The position numbers and the translations under genes were made by a program. Below, one piece after another: positions 56,711 to 64,000 of a stretch of 64,000 nt of DNA. The notes beneath the pieces were generated by a model that worked only from the letters and a program-made list of their open reading frames with translations, had not been told where the DNA came from and did not search any database. Every line of letters begins with the position of its first letter. Position 1 is the stretch's first letter. The stretch is from the NCBI GenBank assembly GCA_964490875.1, contig CAZBEF010000003.1, positions 62,001 to 126,000 on the forward strand. The letters are read 5' to 3'. Source of the DNA: CAYYYG01 sp964490875. GTDB taxonomy: Bacteria > Patescibacteriota > Microgenomatia > UBA1406 > GWC2-37-13.

Positions 56711-58111
56711 GTGGGTAGTCGAGAATCGGAAGTCCGAAAAAGTGAAGAAAAAAGACTTTCAGATTTTGTGTATAAAGGTCCTGCGTACTTCGCTGAAGAT
56801 GCATTAGCCCAAGTCGAGCAACAACGCATGCATGGTCTGTCTAATGGTAAGGTAATACTTGCATCATCTTCAGGAATAGTTGGTACACTTTCCGATGGAA
56901 GATCACGAATTATAACTCCGCAAGAAATGCCTACTCCAGATGAAGAGGAACAAATACTCCAAGATATATATGATAGAGGTTTTATACACTATACCGGGAC
57001 ACTTGCGTTCGGCAGAAAAAATGGCATTGCCTCACATGCTGTCTCTACATATGTAAATATAATATTAAAGCCAGACACACATTTATCCAAACTTCCAGAT
57101 CCAGATGAGTTGTACTCTCTAGGAGAAAGTTTCATCTATGGATATATCAAATACTTACAAGAAGGTTCTACTGGTACTATCAACGCTAAGGAAATGCTAA
57201 ATGTTCATGAAAATAGTGACCCAAAACTTGTACCGGCTTTTATGTCCGGAAAAACTCCTGAGCTGCTACAATTTGCCGAAGAAGTATGCCGATTTGATGA
57301 AAAAACAGGTCCCATGATAAGTGAATTAGTGGGAAGGTACCCTTTCAACAACATGGTTTTTAGAAGTAAATTTGCGAAAAGTGATCACGCAGATCTCGAG
57401 GAATTCTATCGTGAAATAATTGCGAATCGTAAACAATTTTTTAAAGAATATGGCGGTGACTGCACACTTTTTTCCTTAGAGGTCGCAGATAAACTATCCG
57501 CTATGGGATTAGATCCCAAAATCCTGCTTTATCCATCTACCAAAATAGTAGACGGTGAAGTGATTATTACTGCAAAACGCAGCCATAATGCTGTTGTGGT
57601 AGAAGATCCCGACAGCAAATTTTCTACTAAATATTATATTGATCCAGGTTATAGTGTCCCATGGGCAGTACCTATGAATCGATGGCCGTTTTCTGTTTAT
57701 CCGAGGTCTTTTGGAGATGGCAAATCAATGATTACACGAATTGTCAAAGATGAAAAGCCTATTGTTGCGTTAATGGTAAATGACCAGGCTAAAAGACATT
57801 TAGCAGGCGAAGAGGTTATGGACCCGAAAACCTGTGAAGAAACGGCACCTGAAATTTTGGCGGAAACACACTATTTGAAAGACATAATTAAATGGGACTA
57901 TCAAGACCAATTAGGCAGAAGAACATTGGGAATTCGATATAAATGTTCTCAAGGGACATTAACTTGTGTTGAGGCAGGTATTGATAAAGTGCCGTTACAA
58001 CAATTTTTTGAGGACAGTACTTTACAAGACGTACTGCGACATAAATGTACAGAAATAGGAGCAGATTTTTACAAAATTTTAGATGAATTAAGATCTTTAC
58101 CGAGAGAATAA
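56711..58111 (+). CDS. Protein with N-acetyltransferase/transglutaminase-like Cys-His-Asp core
   Basis: 466 residues, GTG start. The N-terminal half (20-240) is unassigned. The region 245-325 has the order and spacing of an arylamine N-acetyltransferase or transglutaminase-type triad: C251 in EYGGDCTLFSLEVADKLSAMG, H292 in SHNAVVVED, D311 in YYIDPGYSVP. The C-terminal 140 residues are unassigned. A NAT-like acyltransfer or a papain-like hydrolase activity is possible. The first residues (RESEVRKSEEK) derive from the AGTCCGA-type repeat, so the true start might be later (for example near codon 17, LSDFVYKGP). Base composition is AT-rich. Confidence 0.6.
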   Translation: MGSRESEVRKSEEKRLSDFVYKGPAYFAEDALAQVEQQRMHGLSNGKVILASSSGIVGTLSDGRSRIITPQEMPTPDEEEQILQDIYDRGFIHYTGTLAFGRKNGIASHAVSTYVNIILKPDTHLSKLPDPDELYSLGESFIYGYIKYLQEGSTGTINAKEMLNVHENSDPKLVPAFMSGKTPELLQFAEEVCRFDEKTGPMISELVGRYPFNNMVFRSKFAKSDHADLEEFYREIIANRKQFFKEYGGDCTLFSLEVADKLSAMGLDPKILLYPSTKIVDGEVIITAKRSHNAVVVEDPDSKFSTKYYIDPGYSVPWAVPMNRWPFSVYPRSFGDGKSMITRIVKDEKPIVALMVNDQAKRHLAGEEVMDPKTCEETAPEILAETHYLKDIIKWDYQDQLGRRTLGIRYKCSQGTLTCVEAGIDKVPLQQFFEDSTLQDVLRHKCTEIGADFYKILDELRSLPRE

Positions 58112-58125
58112 TCGTTATAAAAGAA

Positions 58126-59778
58126 TTATTTCTTCATCGCGGCTTCGATGAAGGCGAGGAAAATAGGATGCGGAGTGAGCGGCCGGCTTTTATATTCCGG
58201 ATGTCCCTGCGTTCCCATATAAAACGGATGATCCTTTTTGGAAAGCTCGATTATCTCAACGAGATTTTCTGCTGGTGAACGGGCGCTAATTGTTAGTCCG
58301 TTTTTTTCAAAATCATTCGCAAATTCATTATTGAATTCATAGCGGTGGCGGTGCCGTTCATTGGTAAGATGTTTTTCTTTATTAATGTATCCGTCATATT
58401 TTGAATAGATTTCGTCGGCCATGGTGCCTTTTTTAATAACCGCGTCCCATTTCCCCAAACGCATAGTGCCGCCATAGGCGCGTTTTTTGACAAGCTCGCG
58501 CTGTTCTTTAATAAAATGAATTACGGGGTGAGCTGTCTTTGGATTATTTTCTTCGGTATCAGCATCTTTCCAGCCCACCACATCGCGCGCAAATGAAACA
58601 CAGGCAAGCTGCATACCGTAACACAGTCCAAGGTAGGGGATTTTGCGATCGCGTGCATAGCTTGCAGCCTTAATCATTCCTTCAGCACCGCGCTCGCCCC
58701 AGCCAATCGGCACAATAATTCCGTCCGGATTGCCAATAATGCTTGTTCCTTGTTTTTCCACTTTTTCCGAATCGATCCATTTTGTTTTCACATCAACACC
58801 AAGCTGCCAGGCAGCATGGTCTATCGCGTCAAATAGGGCGGCATACGAATCGCGGAGTTGGTATTCGCCGGTGCCGAAATATTTTCCGGCAATGGCTATT
58901 TCTATGGTTTTACTTTTTTTGGCTTTTATCCGTTCAATAAGTTTTTTCCATTCGGCAAGCTGCGGACTCTTTTCGGGCAGCCCAAGTTTTTGCAGAATTT
59001 TTTTATCAAGCTGTTGTTCATGGAATACCATCGGGATTTCATAGATAGAATCCAGATCCGGGTTGGAAATTATGTCGTCGCCGTGCATATTGCAGAAAAT
59101 GGCGAACCGGTCGCGCCTCCGCTGATCGATAAATTTTTCGGAGCGGGCGATTATGAAATCGGGCTGAATTCCCATGGAGTTTAATGTCCGAACGGAAAGC
59201 TGTGTTGGTTTTGTCTTTGGTTCTCCTAAATGATGAGGAGTCGGAACATAACTCACGTGAATATGGATAACATCGCCGGGGTTTTTCAGCGAAAGAATAC
59301 GTGAAGCTTCGTAGAAAAATACATTCCAGTATTCGCCGGCTGTGCCGCCAAGTTCGATAATGACAATGTCAGAATCTCTTTTTTTTGCGGCAGAATTAAT
59401 ACGGCTTATAATCTCTTCGCTGATATGAATGGCTTCTACGTCTTCTCCCTTATATTCAAACCGGCGTTCCTTTTCAATAATTTTCTGGTAAACCTGTCCC
59501 ATGGTTACAAAGTTGTCGCGGCCCATTTCTTCATGCAGAAATTTTTCGTAGCTGCCGATATCCATGTCGGTCTCGGTGCCGTCTTCACACAAAAATGGAT
59601 CGCCGTGTTCGATGGGGTTTATTGTTCCAGAATCTATATTTAAGTATCCTTCGAATTTAATGGGAGTTACTTTGTAGCCTGCGGATTTGAGAAGGAGGGC
59701 GATGGAGGAGGTGGTGATACCTTTTCCGATTCCGGAAATTACACCACCAGATACGAAGATGTATTTTAGTTTTGCCAT
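58126..59778 (-). CDS. pyrG: CTP synthase
   Basis: 550 residues, the normal CTP synthase length. The synthetase domain opens KYIFVSGGVISGIGKGITTSS with the P-loop, then DPFLCEDGTETDMDIGSYEKF. The glutamine amidotransferase domain has the nucleophile Cys in LGLCYGMQLACV (about 390) and the His/Glu pair in GTQGHPEYKSRP. It converts UTP to CTP using glutamine and ATP, the last step of pyrimidine nucleotide synthesis. It lies on the strand opposite to pyrB and carA, about 1.7 kb away, with two hypothetical genes between. Confidence 0.97.
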   Translation of the reverse strand: MAKLKYIFVSGGVISGIGKGITTSSIALLLKSAGYKVTPIKFEGYLNIDSGTINPIEHGDPFLCEDGTETDMDIGSYEKFLHEEMGRDNFVTMGQVYQKIIEKERRFEYKGEDVEAIHISEEIISRINSAAKKRDSDIVIIELGGTAGEYWNVFFYEASRILSLKNPGDVIHIHVSYVPTPHHLGEPKTKPTQLSVRTLNSMGIQPDFIIARSEKFIDQRRRDRFAIFCNMHGDDIISNPDLDSIYEIPMVFHEQQLDKKILQKLGLPEKSPQLAEWKKLIERIKAKKSKTIEIAIAGKYFGTGEYQLRDSYAALFDAIDHAAWQLGVDVKTKWIDSEKVEKQGTSIIGNPDGIIVPIGWGERGAEGMIKAASYARDRKIPYLGLCYGMQLACVSFARDVVGWKDADTEENNPKTAHPVIHFIKEQRELVKKRAYGGTMRLGKWDAVIKKGTMADEIYSKYDGYINKEKHLTNERHRHRYEFNNEFANDFEKNGLTISARSPAENLVEIIELSKKDHPFYMGTQGHPEYKSRPLTPHPIFLAFIEAAMKK

Positions 59779-59924
59779 CGTTGTCTAAATTTCTCGATTT
59801 CCTATTTTAATCCCACTTCGTCCCATTTCGCTCTTCGAGCTGCATTGGGGACTCCGCTTGGGATTTCAATTCCCCATTTATCGAGTATGGGGAATTTCAA
59901 CAGAATTATTGTAATGGCGGAGTT

Positions 59925-59953
59925 TAGAATTTACAAGTTGAGATTGTAAAATA
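59925..59953. repeat. Partial copy of the pyrB-region direct repeat
   Basis: GAATTTACAAGTTGAGATTG repeats the right end of the units at 60538 and 61230. It lies in the 234-base gap upstream of pyrG. Confidence 0.5.
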
Positions 59954-60012
59954 ATTATTTTGGGGTGTTATAATGCTTTCTTATAACAAATAAAGATTGG
60001 ATATGTGCTAAC

Positions 60013-60426
60013 TTATCTATTATTTTTAGATTTCAAATTAGTTTTTGTCTTTTCAGGTAATTCTCGGCTATATTCTTCAAGTACTTCTTGGACTTTTGAA
60101 AAACCTGGGGGTTTTATTGAGTTTAAGTTTATAATATCTGCAGTTGGCACTGTAGGTGGCGTACTACCGCCAGTTCTAACACTTGCTTCTGAAACTGGTT
60201 GTGCGCGTACACTTTCAACTGGAGGAAGCGGAATCGTTGATCCAACGTTTTCAACTGTCCCAGCTCGTACTCCTGCATCTTCAATTGGAGGTAATGGTAT
60301 ACGTTCAGTATCTTTGGGATTAGGTCCCACATCTAAAACATTATCGCCTGGAGATTTAATTTGCCAATCTCCCTTTATTTCAACTAATGGTGGTTTTGGT
60401 GGTTGAGATCCTGAATTTTCTGCCAT
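60013..60426 (-). CDS. Proline-rich, probably disordered hypothetical protein
   Basis: 137 residues: an N-terminal acidic/Pro part (MAENSGSQPPKPPLVEIKGD), two similar blocks (IPLPPIEDAGVR and IPLPPVESVRAQ), a Pro/Thr stretch, and a helical, basic C-terminus (VQEVLEEYSRELPEKTKTN). TAAAAT ends six bases before the ATG, predicting a leaderless mRNA, which supports this strand over the overlapping plus-strand frame. The function is unknown. It belongs to a pair of minus-strand genes flanked by direct repeats. Confidence 0.65.
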   Translation of the reverse strand: MAENSGSQPPKPPLVEIKGDWQIKSPGDNVLDVGPNPKDTERIPLPPIEDAGVRAGTVENVGSTIPLPPVESVRAQPVSEASVRTGGSTPPTVPTADIINLNSIKPPGFSKVQEVLEEYSRELPEKTKTNLKSKNNR

Positions 60427-60537
60427 AAATATATTTTATCATATTTTTTTTAATGCAATAGAAAATTTAAGATTGTATGTAGCTCTTGATTTTGGCGCAA
60501 TCCCTTCAAATGATATCTGATTATAAACAAGTTACTC

Positions 60538-60622
60538 CATTTGTTTTTTTGAAAAATGGCTGTAAGTATTTTGCTAAATGTAAGAGAAATTGCTGTTTGC
60601 AAATTTTACAAGTTGAGATTTA
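60538..60622. repeat. Direct repeat of the pyrB upstream region, copy 1
   Basis: ATTTGTTTTTTTGAAAAATGG...GTAAGAGAAATTG, then TTTGCAAATTTTACAAGTTGAGATT. It aligns with 61230-61315 at most positions over about 85 bases. It lies between the two minus-strand hypothetical genes. Confidence 0.7.
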
Positions 60623-60655
60623 AGAAACGACTCTCATAATTGATAGAAGAGTAAT

Positions 60656-61165
60656 TTATTCTACCGGTTGAACTCTTGCATTATAATTCGCAAAACTATT
60701 GTAAAATTGAATAATCTTACTAATTTCAGAACATACCGTTTGCTTAGCAACTGCCGAATAATATTGAAACTCTTTATCTTTTCCAACGTCTTCAACTCTT
60801 AATAAATGAGGAAATATTAAATTGGCATATTTATTAACATATGAGCACATAGTAACATAATATAGATCATAATCTGGAAAATTAGAAGGTGATTGAGTAC
60901 GCAAACGTTTTGTTTCTTCCCTAACTGTTAAGCGGGGTCCCGCAACAGCTAGAGCTTCCATTTTTTGTTCATGTGGCTGGTTACCATGTTTTATTGAATC
61001 CACATCTGCCTCTGCTTCAGCACATGCGACAGCATCCTGTATTGCAAGTCTTTTCACACTATCTAAAGGAAGTTTTATAAACTCATTCTCAAAATTAGCT
61101 GTTAATCTATTAATTTGTTCTTGACCTGTTTCTTTAATTTGTGGTAACAAGGTTTCTTTTCCCAT
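60656..61165 (-). CDS. Hypothetical protein, 169 residues
   Basis: A soluble helical protein (MGKETLLPQIKETGQEQINR at the start, then AIQDAVACAEAEADVDSIK and LTVREETKRLRTQSPSNF) with a C-terminal aromatic helix (CSEISKIIQFYNSFANYN). There is no catalytic motif that I recognise. TATAAT ends six bases before the ATG (leaderless). With the Pro-rich gene it forms a block bounded by copies of an 85-base repeat, which suggests insertion or local duplication between pyrG and pyrB. Confidence 0.65.
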   Translation of the reverse strand: MGKETLLPQIKETGQEQINRLTANFENEFIKLPLDSVKRLAIQDAVACAEAEADVDSIKHGNQPHEQKMEALAVAGPRLTVREETKRLRTQSPSNFPDYDLYYVTMCSYVNKYANLIFPHLLRVEDVGKDKEFQYYSAVAKQTVCSEISKIIQFYNSFANYNARVQPVE

Positions 61166-61229
61166 GGACTTATTATATAATATATCTCATAGTAATGCAA
61201 TAGATCAGGTAAAAACTGGTAATATACAT

Positions 61230-61315
61230 CACATTTGATTTTTTGGAAATACTTTGCTAGACATTTTGCACAATGTAAGAGAAATTACCGTTTGCGAATA
61301 TTACAAGTTGAGATT
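61230..61315. repeat. Direct repeat of the pyrB upstream region, copy 2
   Basis: ACATTTGATTTTTTGGAAATACTTTGCTAGAC, then TGTAAGAGAAATTACCGTTTGCG and TTACAAGTTGAGATT. The left half recurs directly before pyrB (61427-61465), the whole unit at 60538. Confidence 0.7.
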
Positions 61316-61324
61316 TTTTCTTTT

Positions 61325-61414
61325 GTCATCCTCGCGAAAGCGGGGATCCATATAATAACTACATTGAAATCTCATTGAAGCAATTTAATAGATTCCCGCT
61401 TCCGCGGGAATGAC
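61325..61414. repeat. Palindromic repeat, family B, copy 1
   Basis: GTCATCCTCGCGAAAGCGGGG at the left and CCCGCTTCCGCGGGAATGAC at the right, with an AT-rich centre. It resembles the element at 35433. It lies between two partial copies of the pyrB direct repeat. Confidence 0.8.
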
Positions 61415-61470
61415 GATGTTTCATCGCATTTGATTTTTTGAAAATACTTTGTTAGACTTTTGAGAAGTTT

Positions 61471-62430
61471 ATGAGTACCGGCGACATACAGAAGATTAAC
61501 AATACGTTCAAAGGGAAAGACATAGTCTCTCTGGAGCAGTTCGATTCTTCATCAATTACTCACGTTTTCAAAACCGCAGAAAAAATCAAAAAAGATCCGG
61601 AAAAATTTTCTTCTCTTCTTAAAAATAAACTGGCAATGCTTTTGTTTTACGAACCATCTTCGCGGACATTTACCTCTTTTGCTTCTGCAGTAAAACGGCT
61701 GGGCGGATTAACTGTTGAATATCAGAATCCAACACAGACTTCTTCCTTTGTAAAAGGCGAAACGCTTGCCGATACGGTTCGGGTTTTTGAAAATTACGCC
61801 GATGTCATTATCATGCGCCACTTTGAAATCGGCGCCGCGTTAACTGCTGCCAAGTATGCGTCGATCCCTGTCATAAACGCCGGCGATGGAGCAGGGGAGC
61901 ACCCCACCCAGGCGCTTTTGGATACATTCACATTATATGAACGGTTCGGGAAACTGGACGGAATGACCGGAGTTTTAGTTGGCGATTTATTATACGGCCG
62001 GACAGTCCATTCGCTGATAAAAGAATTTTCGTTATTTAAAAACACAACATTGTATCTACTTTCCCCGAAAAATCTTCGGGTGAATTCTGAGCTTGTTAAA
62101 AAATACAAAAAGAATGTCAATCTTATCGAAATCAGTACGGTAGAAGAACTGCCGAAAAAATCCAGCTTCTGGTATTGGACGCGGGTACAGAAGGAGCGGT
62201 TTAAAGATATAAAAGATTACGAAGCAGTGAAAGATTCATTTTTACTGACGAAGGATTTACTGAAACGGAAAGGGAATAAAGATATGTTAGTAATGCATCC
62301 GCTGCCGCGGGTGAATGAGCTTGATCCGGCAATCGATTCCGATCCGCGCGCTGTATACTTAACTAAACAAATTAAGAATGGTATGTTTGTTCGGATGGCA
62401 CTGCTCGGTTTGGTTTTAGGAAAACTTTAA
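61471..62430 (+). CDS. pyrB: Aspartate carbamoyltransferase catalytic subunit
   Basis: 319 residues. The carbamoyl-phosphate motif reads EPSSRTFTSF (S63-S-R-T66; canonical S-T-R-T-R-T), a mild variant. VKGETLADT is the mobile-loop Lys region, H144-PTQALLD151 is the aspartate carbamoyltransferase signature, and MHPLPRVNELD supplies the late His-Pro-Leu-Pro. It condenses carbamoyl phosphate with aspartate, the first committed step to UMP. No regulatory subunit (PyrI) is adjacent. carA follows after a family C repeat, and the order pyrB-carA suggests one unit interrupted by the repeat. Confidence 0.95.
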   Translation: MSTGDIQKINNTFKGKDIVSLEQFDSSSITHVFKTAEKIKKDPEKFSSLLKNKLAMLLFYEPSSRTFTSFASAVKRLGGLTVEYQNPTQTSSFVKGETLADTVRVFENYADVIIMRHFEIGAALTAAKYASIPVINAGDGAGEHPTQALLDTFTLYERFGKLDGMTGVLVGDLLYGRTVHSLIKEFSLFKNTTLYLLSPKNLRVNSELVKKYKKNVNLIEISTVEELPKKSSFWYWTRVQKERFKDIKDYEAVKDSFLLTKDLLKRKGNKDMLVMHPLPRVNELDPAIDSDPRAVYLTKQIKNGMFVRMALLGLVLGKL

Positions 62431-62437
62431 ATCTAAG

Positions 62438-62561
62438 TCCCCTCCTTGCGAAGGAGGGGATTAAGGAGAGGTGAATTATCTACATTTATGTAATTACAAA
62501 TGTAGGATTTAATAACCGCCCCGTCTGGCTTCGCCAGACACCCCGCCTTCATAAGGCGGGG
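62438..62561. repeat. Palindromic repeat, family C, copy 2 (inverted relative to copy 1)
   Basis: TCCCCTCCTTGCGAAGGAGGGGA (22-base hairpin, described by its arms CCCCTCCTT and AAGGAGGGG) at the left, then GGTGAATTATC with TACATTTA...TAAATGT-like arms, TCTGGC-TTC-GCCAGA at 62524-62538, and CCCCGCCTT/AAGGCGGGG at 62541-62561. Module order is the reverse of 80-201. It separates pyrB and carA. Confidence 0.75.
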
Positions 62562-62598
62562 AGCTTAGAAACATATATTCAATACTTAAAACTACAAA

Positions 62599-63648
62599 AT
62601 GATTGGACACCTAATTCTTGAAGACGGCACAAAACTCGAAGGCCGATCTTTTGGACATGAATCATCCATCGCCGGCGAAGTTGTCTTTACAACCGGAATG
62701 GTCGGCTACCCCGAAAGCCTTACCGATCCTTCATACGCCGGCCAGATTTTAGTGATGACATATCCATTGGTCGGAAATTATGGCGTCCAATCTTCGGCCA
62801 CGTGGGAATCAGCGCGAATCTGGGCGTCCGGTTTAATTGTCTCTTCGTACATTGATACACCTTCGCATTTCGCAAGCGAACAGTCTTTGTCAACCTGGCT
62901 GAAAAAAGAAAAAATTCCTGCTCTTGAAATTAAAGACACCCGGTTTCTGGCCAAAAAAATCCGGACGGAAGGAGTTATGAAAGGAAAGATTGTTGTAGGG
63001 AAAGACATCGCCTTCAAAGATTCGATGGCAGAAAATCTGGTCGCCCGGGTTTCTATGGGAGGAAAAAATCAAAAACCAGTCGTAATCGGATCGGGGAAGA
63101 AAACGGTTGTTGTTGTCGACTGCGGAGTGAAGAATAATACGATCAGAAATTTTTTACGGCGCGGCTGGAACGTTATTCGGGTTCCATGGAATTATGATCC
63201 GTTTAAAAATAATCTGAAATTTGATGCATTGTTTATTTCAAACGGCCCCGGCGATCCGAAAACTGTTACGCCAACTGTTGCAACCGTTAAAACAGCGCTC
63301 GAAAATAAAGTGCCAATTTTTGGAATTTGTTTGGGGAATCAGGTTTTGGCATTAGCCGGAGGAGGGGATACTTACAAACTCAAATTTGGTCATCGTAGTC
63401 AAAATCAACCATGTCTGATGGCGGAAAGTCCGCGTTGTTTCCTCACCACACAAAATCACGGCTACGCAGTGGGTGAAATTCCCAAAGGATTTAAGACCTG
63501 GTTTACCAATGCCAACGACGGCACAAACGAAGGTATTATTCATACAAAATATCCATTTATGTCAGTGCAGTTTCATCCGGAATCGTTCCCGGGACCATTA
63601 GATACCGAATGGATTTTTGATTATTTTTTGGAAAAGGTAAAGAAATAA
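62599..63648 (+). CDS. carA: Carbamoyl-phosphate synthase small subunit
   Basis: 349 residues. The N-terminal CPSase domain starts IGHLILEDGTKLEGRSFGHES and has VVFTTGMVGYPESLTDPSY. The glutaminase domain has the nucleophile Cys244 in FGICLGNQVLALA, LFISNGPGDP, and the His/Glu pair in VQFHPESFPGP. It supplies ammonia from glutamine to CarB for carbamoyl phosphate. carB is not in the window; the DNA after carA holds a repeat and a DUF559 gene instead, so carB may be further on or elsewhere. Confidence 0.96.
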   Translation: MIGHLILEDGTKLEGRSFGHESSIAGEVVFTTGMVGYPESLTDPSYAGQILVMTYPLVGNYGVQSSATWESARIWASGLIVSSYIDTPSHFASEQSLSTWLKKEKIPALEIKDTRFLAKKIRTEGVMKGKIVVGKDIAFKDSMAENLVARVSMGGKNQKPVVIGSGKKTVVVVDCGVKNNTIRNFLRRGWNVIRVPWNYDPFKNNLKFDALFISNGPGDPKTVTPTVATVKTALENKVPIFGICLGNQVLALAGGGDTYKLKFGHRSQNQPCLMAESPRCFLTTQNHGYAVGEIPKGFKTWFTNANDGTNEGIIHTKYPFMSVQFHPESFPGPLDTEWIFDYFLEKVKK

Positions 63649-63659
63649 ATGTCAAGAAA

Positions 63660-63706
63660 TTCCCCTCTTTTAAGAGGGGTGCCGAGAGTGACTGAGGCGG
63701 GGTGTT
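63660..63706. repeat. Partial family C palindrome next to the DUF559 gene
   Basis: TTCCCCTCTTTTAAGAGGGG followed by TGCCGAGAGTGACTGAGGCGGGGTG. It ends 8 bases before the DUF559 start codon. The hairpin is of the same CCCCTC type as the elements at 80 and 62438. Confidence 0.7.
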
Positions 63707-63714
63707 TTATTTAT

Positions 63715-64000
63715 ATGAGTAATGATTTGAGAGTACCATATAATTCGAAATTAAAGGAGATAGCAAGACAACTAAGAAAAAATGGAACTATGACCGAAGC
63801 AATGGTTTGGAAATATATAAAGAATAAACAGCTAGGAGTAGATTTCAACAGACAAAAACCGTTAGCAGATTATATTGTTGATTTTTATTGCATACCATTA
63901 AGACTTGCTATAGAAATAGATGGATCAAGTCACGAACTAAAAGATGATTATGACTATAAACGAGAACAAGATCTAAAAAGATTTAATATTCGAATTCTGA
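63715..64000 (+). CDS. DUF559 endonuclease-like protein, 3' end beyond the window
   Basis: The frame is open from ATG 63715 to the window edge (95 codons). It begins MSNDLRVPYNSKLKEIARQL and continues with TEAMVWKYIKNKQLGVDF, NRQKPLADYIVDFYC and LAIEIDGSSHELKDDYDYK. The pattern F-R-x-Q-(x)n-DF-x-(x)-E-x-DG-x-x-H is the DUF559 / Vsr-like nuclease core, with Asp in VDFYC and Glu in AIEIDG as metal ligands. DUF559 proteins are thought to be small endonucleases. A repeat of the same type as two others in the window lies directly before it, as though the gene and repeat travel together. Confidence 0.85.
   Translation, partial: MSNDLRVPYNSKLKEIARQLRKNGTMTEAMVWKYIKNKQLGVDFNRQKPLADYIVDFYCIPLRLAIEIDGSSHELKDDYDYKREQDLKRFNIRIL

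Larger units (their letters stand above)
61166..61470. other. Upstream region of pyrB with nested repeats
   Basis: This 305-base gap contains no gene. It holds copy 2 of the direct repeat (61230-61315), a family B palindrome (61325-61414) and a partial third copy of the direct repeat (61427-61465) that ends at the pyrB start. There is no clear -10 box at a leaderless distance; GAGAAG three bases before the ATG is a possible weak Shine-Dalgarno. Confidence 0.5.

Noticed and set aside
60005..60406. Plus-strand frame of 133 residues opposite the Pro-rich gene
   Set aside because: The minus-strand frame has a -10 box six bases before its ATG and a protein-like start (MAENSGS). The plus-strand frame is its shadow, kept open by low-complexity codons.

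Overview
The window looks like a bacterial chromosome segment from the Candidate Phyla Radiation (Patescibacteria), most likely the Microgenomates group. This is inferred from gene style, not from a marker gene: proteins anchored by one membrane helix with long Pro/Thr linkers, a VirB2/TrbC-like pilin-type protein, a HerA/TraG-type ATPase with a long N-terminal domain, many lineage-style hypothetical proteins, little transport machinery and a lone Kup. TGA is used as an ordinary stop, so the code is standard. The tRNA genes are Thr(GGT) and Leu(CAA). There is no rRNA, CRISPR array, phage or transposase gene.

Layout: 1-5 kb holds a GH57-like glycosidase, a winged-helix regulator, ychF and small proteins. 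5-10 kb holds two very large soluble proteins of unknown function around two membrane micro-genes. 10-16 kb is a redox island: a four-helix membrane protein overlapping a VKOR-dihydroorotate dehydrogenase fusion, then a Crp-type regulator, pflA and pflB. 16-29 kb carries a soluble histidine kinase, a multi-helix sensor plus receiver pair, secreted hydrolases, a class A beta-lactamase-like protein, kup, a membrane-bound winged-helix regulator and a dockerin-like surface protein. 29-42 kb mixes carbohydrate-active and cell-wall enzymes (GH15-like, two lytic transglycosylases, a beta-propeller protein), DUF763 between two coiled-coil paralogues, stress proteins, IMPase and HPRT. 42-50 kb holds an M41-like peptidase, a candidate structured RNA, surface proteins including an M64-type peptidase, and the T4SS-type ATPase. 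50-64 kb holds Hsp20, DnaB, a copper/thiol membrane fusion, dCTP deaminase, a NAT-like protein, pyrG, pyrB, carA and the start of a DUF559 nuclease.

How the genes work together: dihydroorotate dehydrogenase, PyrB, CarA, PyrG and dCTP deaminase imply de novo pyrimidine synthesis. Pyruvate formate-lyase and its activase imply fermentation. Two near-identical promoters, one before the VKOR-DHODH operon and one before pflB, each carry a TGTGA-N6-TCAC(A/T) box centred 41.5 bp upstream of the predicted start. The Crp-type regulator between them keeps the Arg-Glu...Arg recognition residues for that box, so the island looks like a small regulon.

Gene expression: at least 17 genes have a -10 hexamer only 5-8 bases before the ATG, which predicts leaderless mRNAs. 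Hsp20 and a 50-residue protein instead have strong Shine-Dalgarno sites. Several families of palindromic repeats are scattered between genes, and one has apparently been captured in frame inside DUF763.
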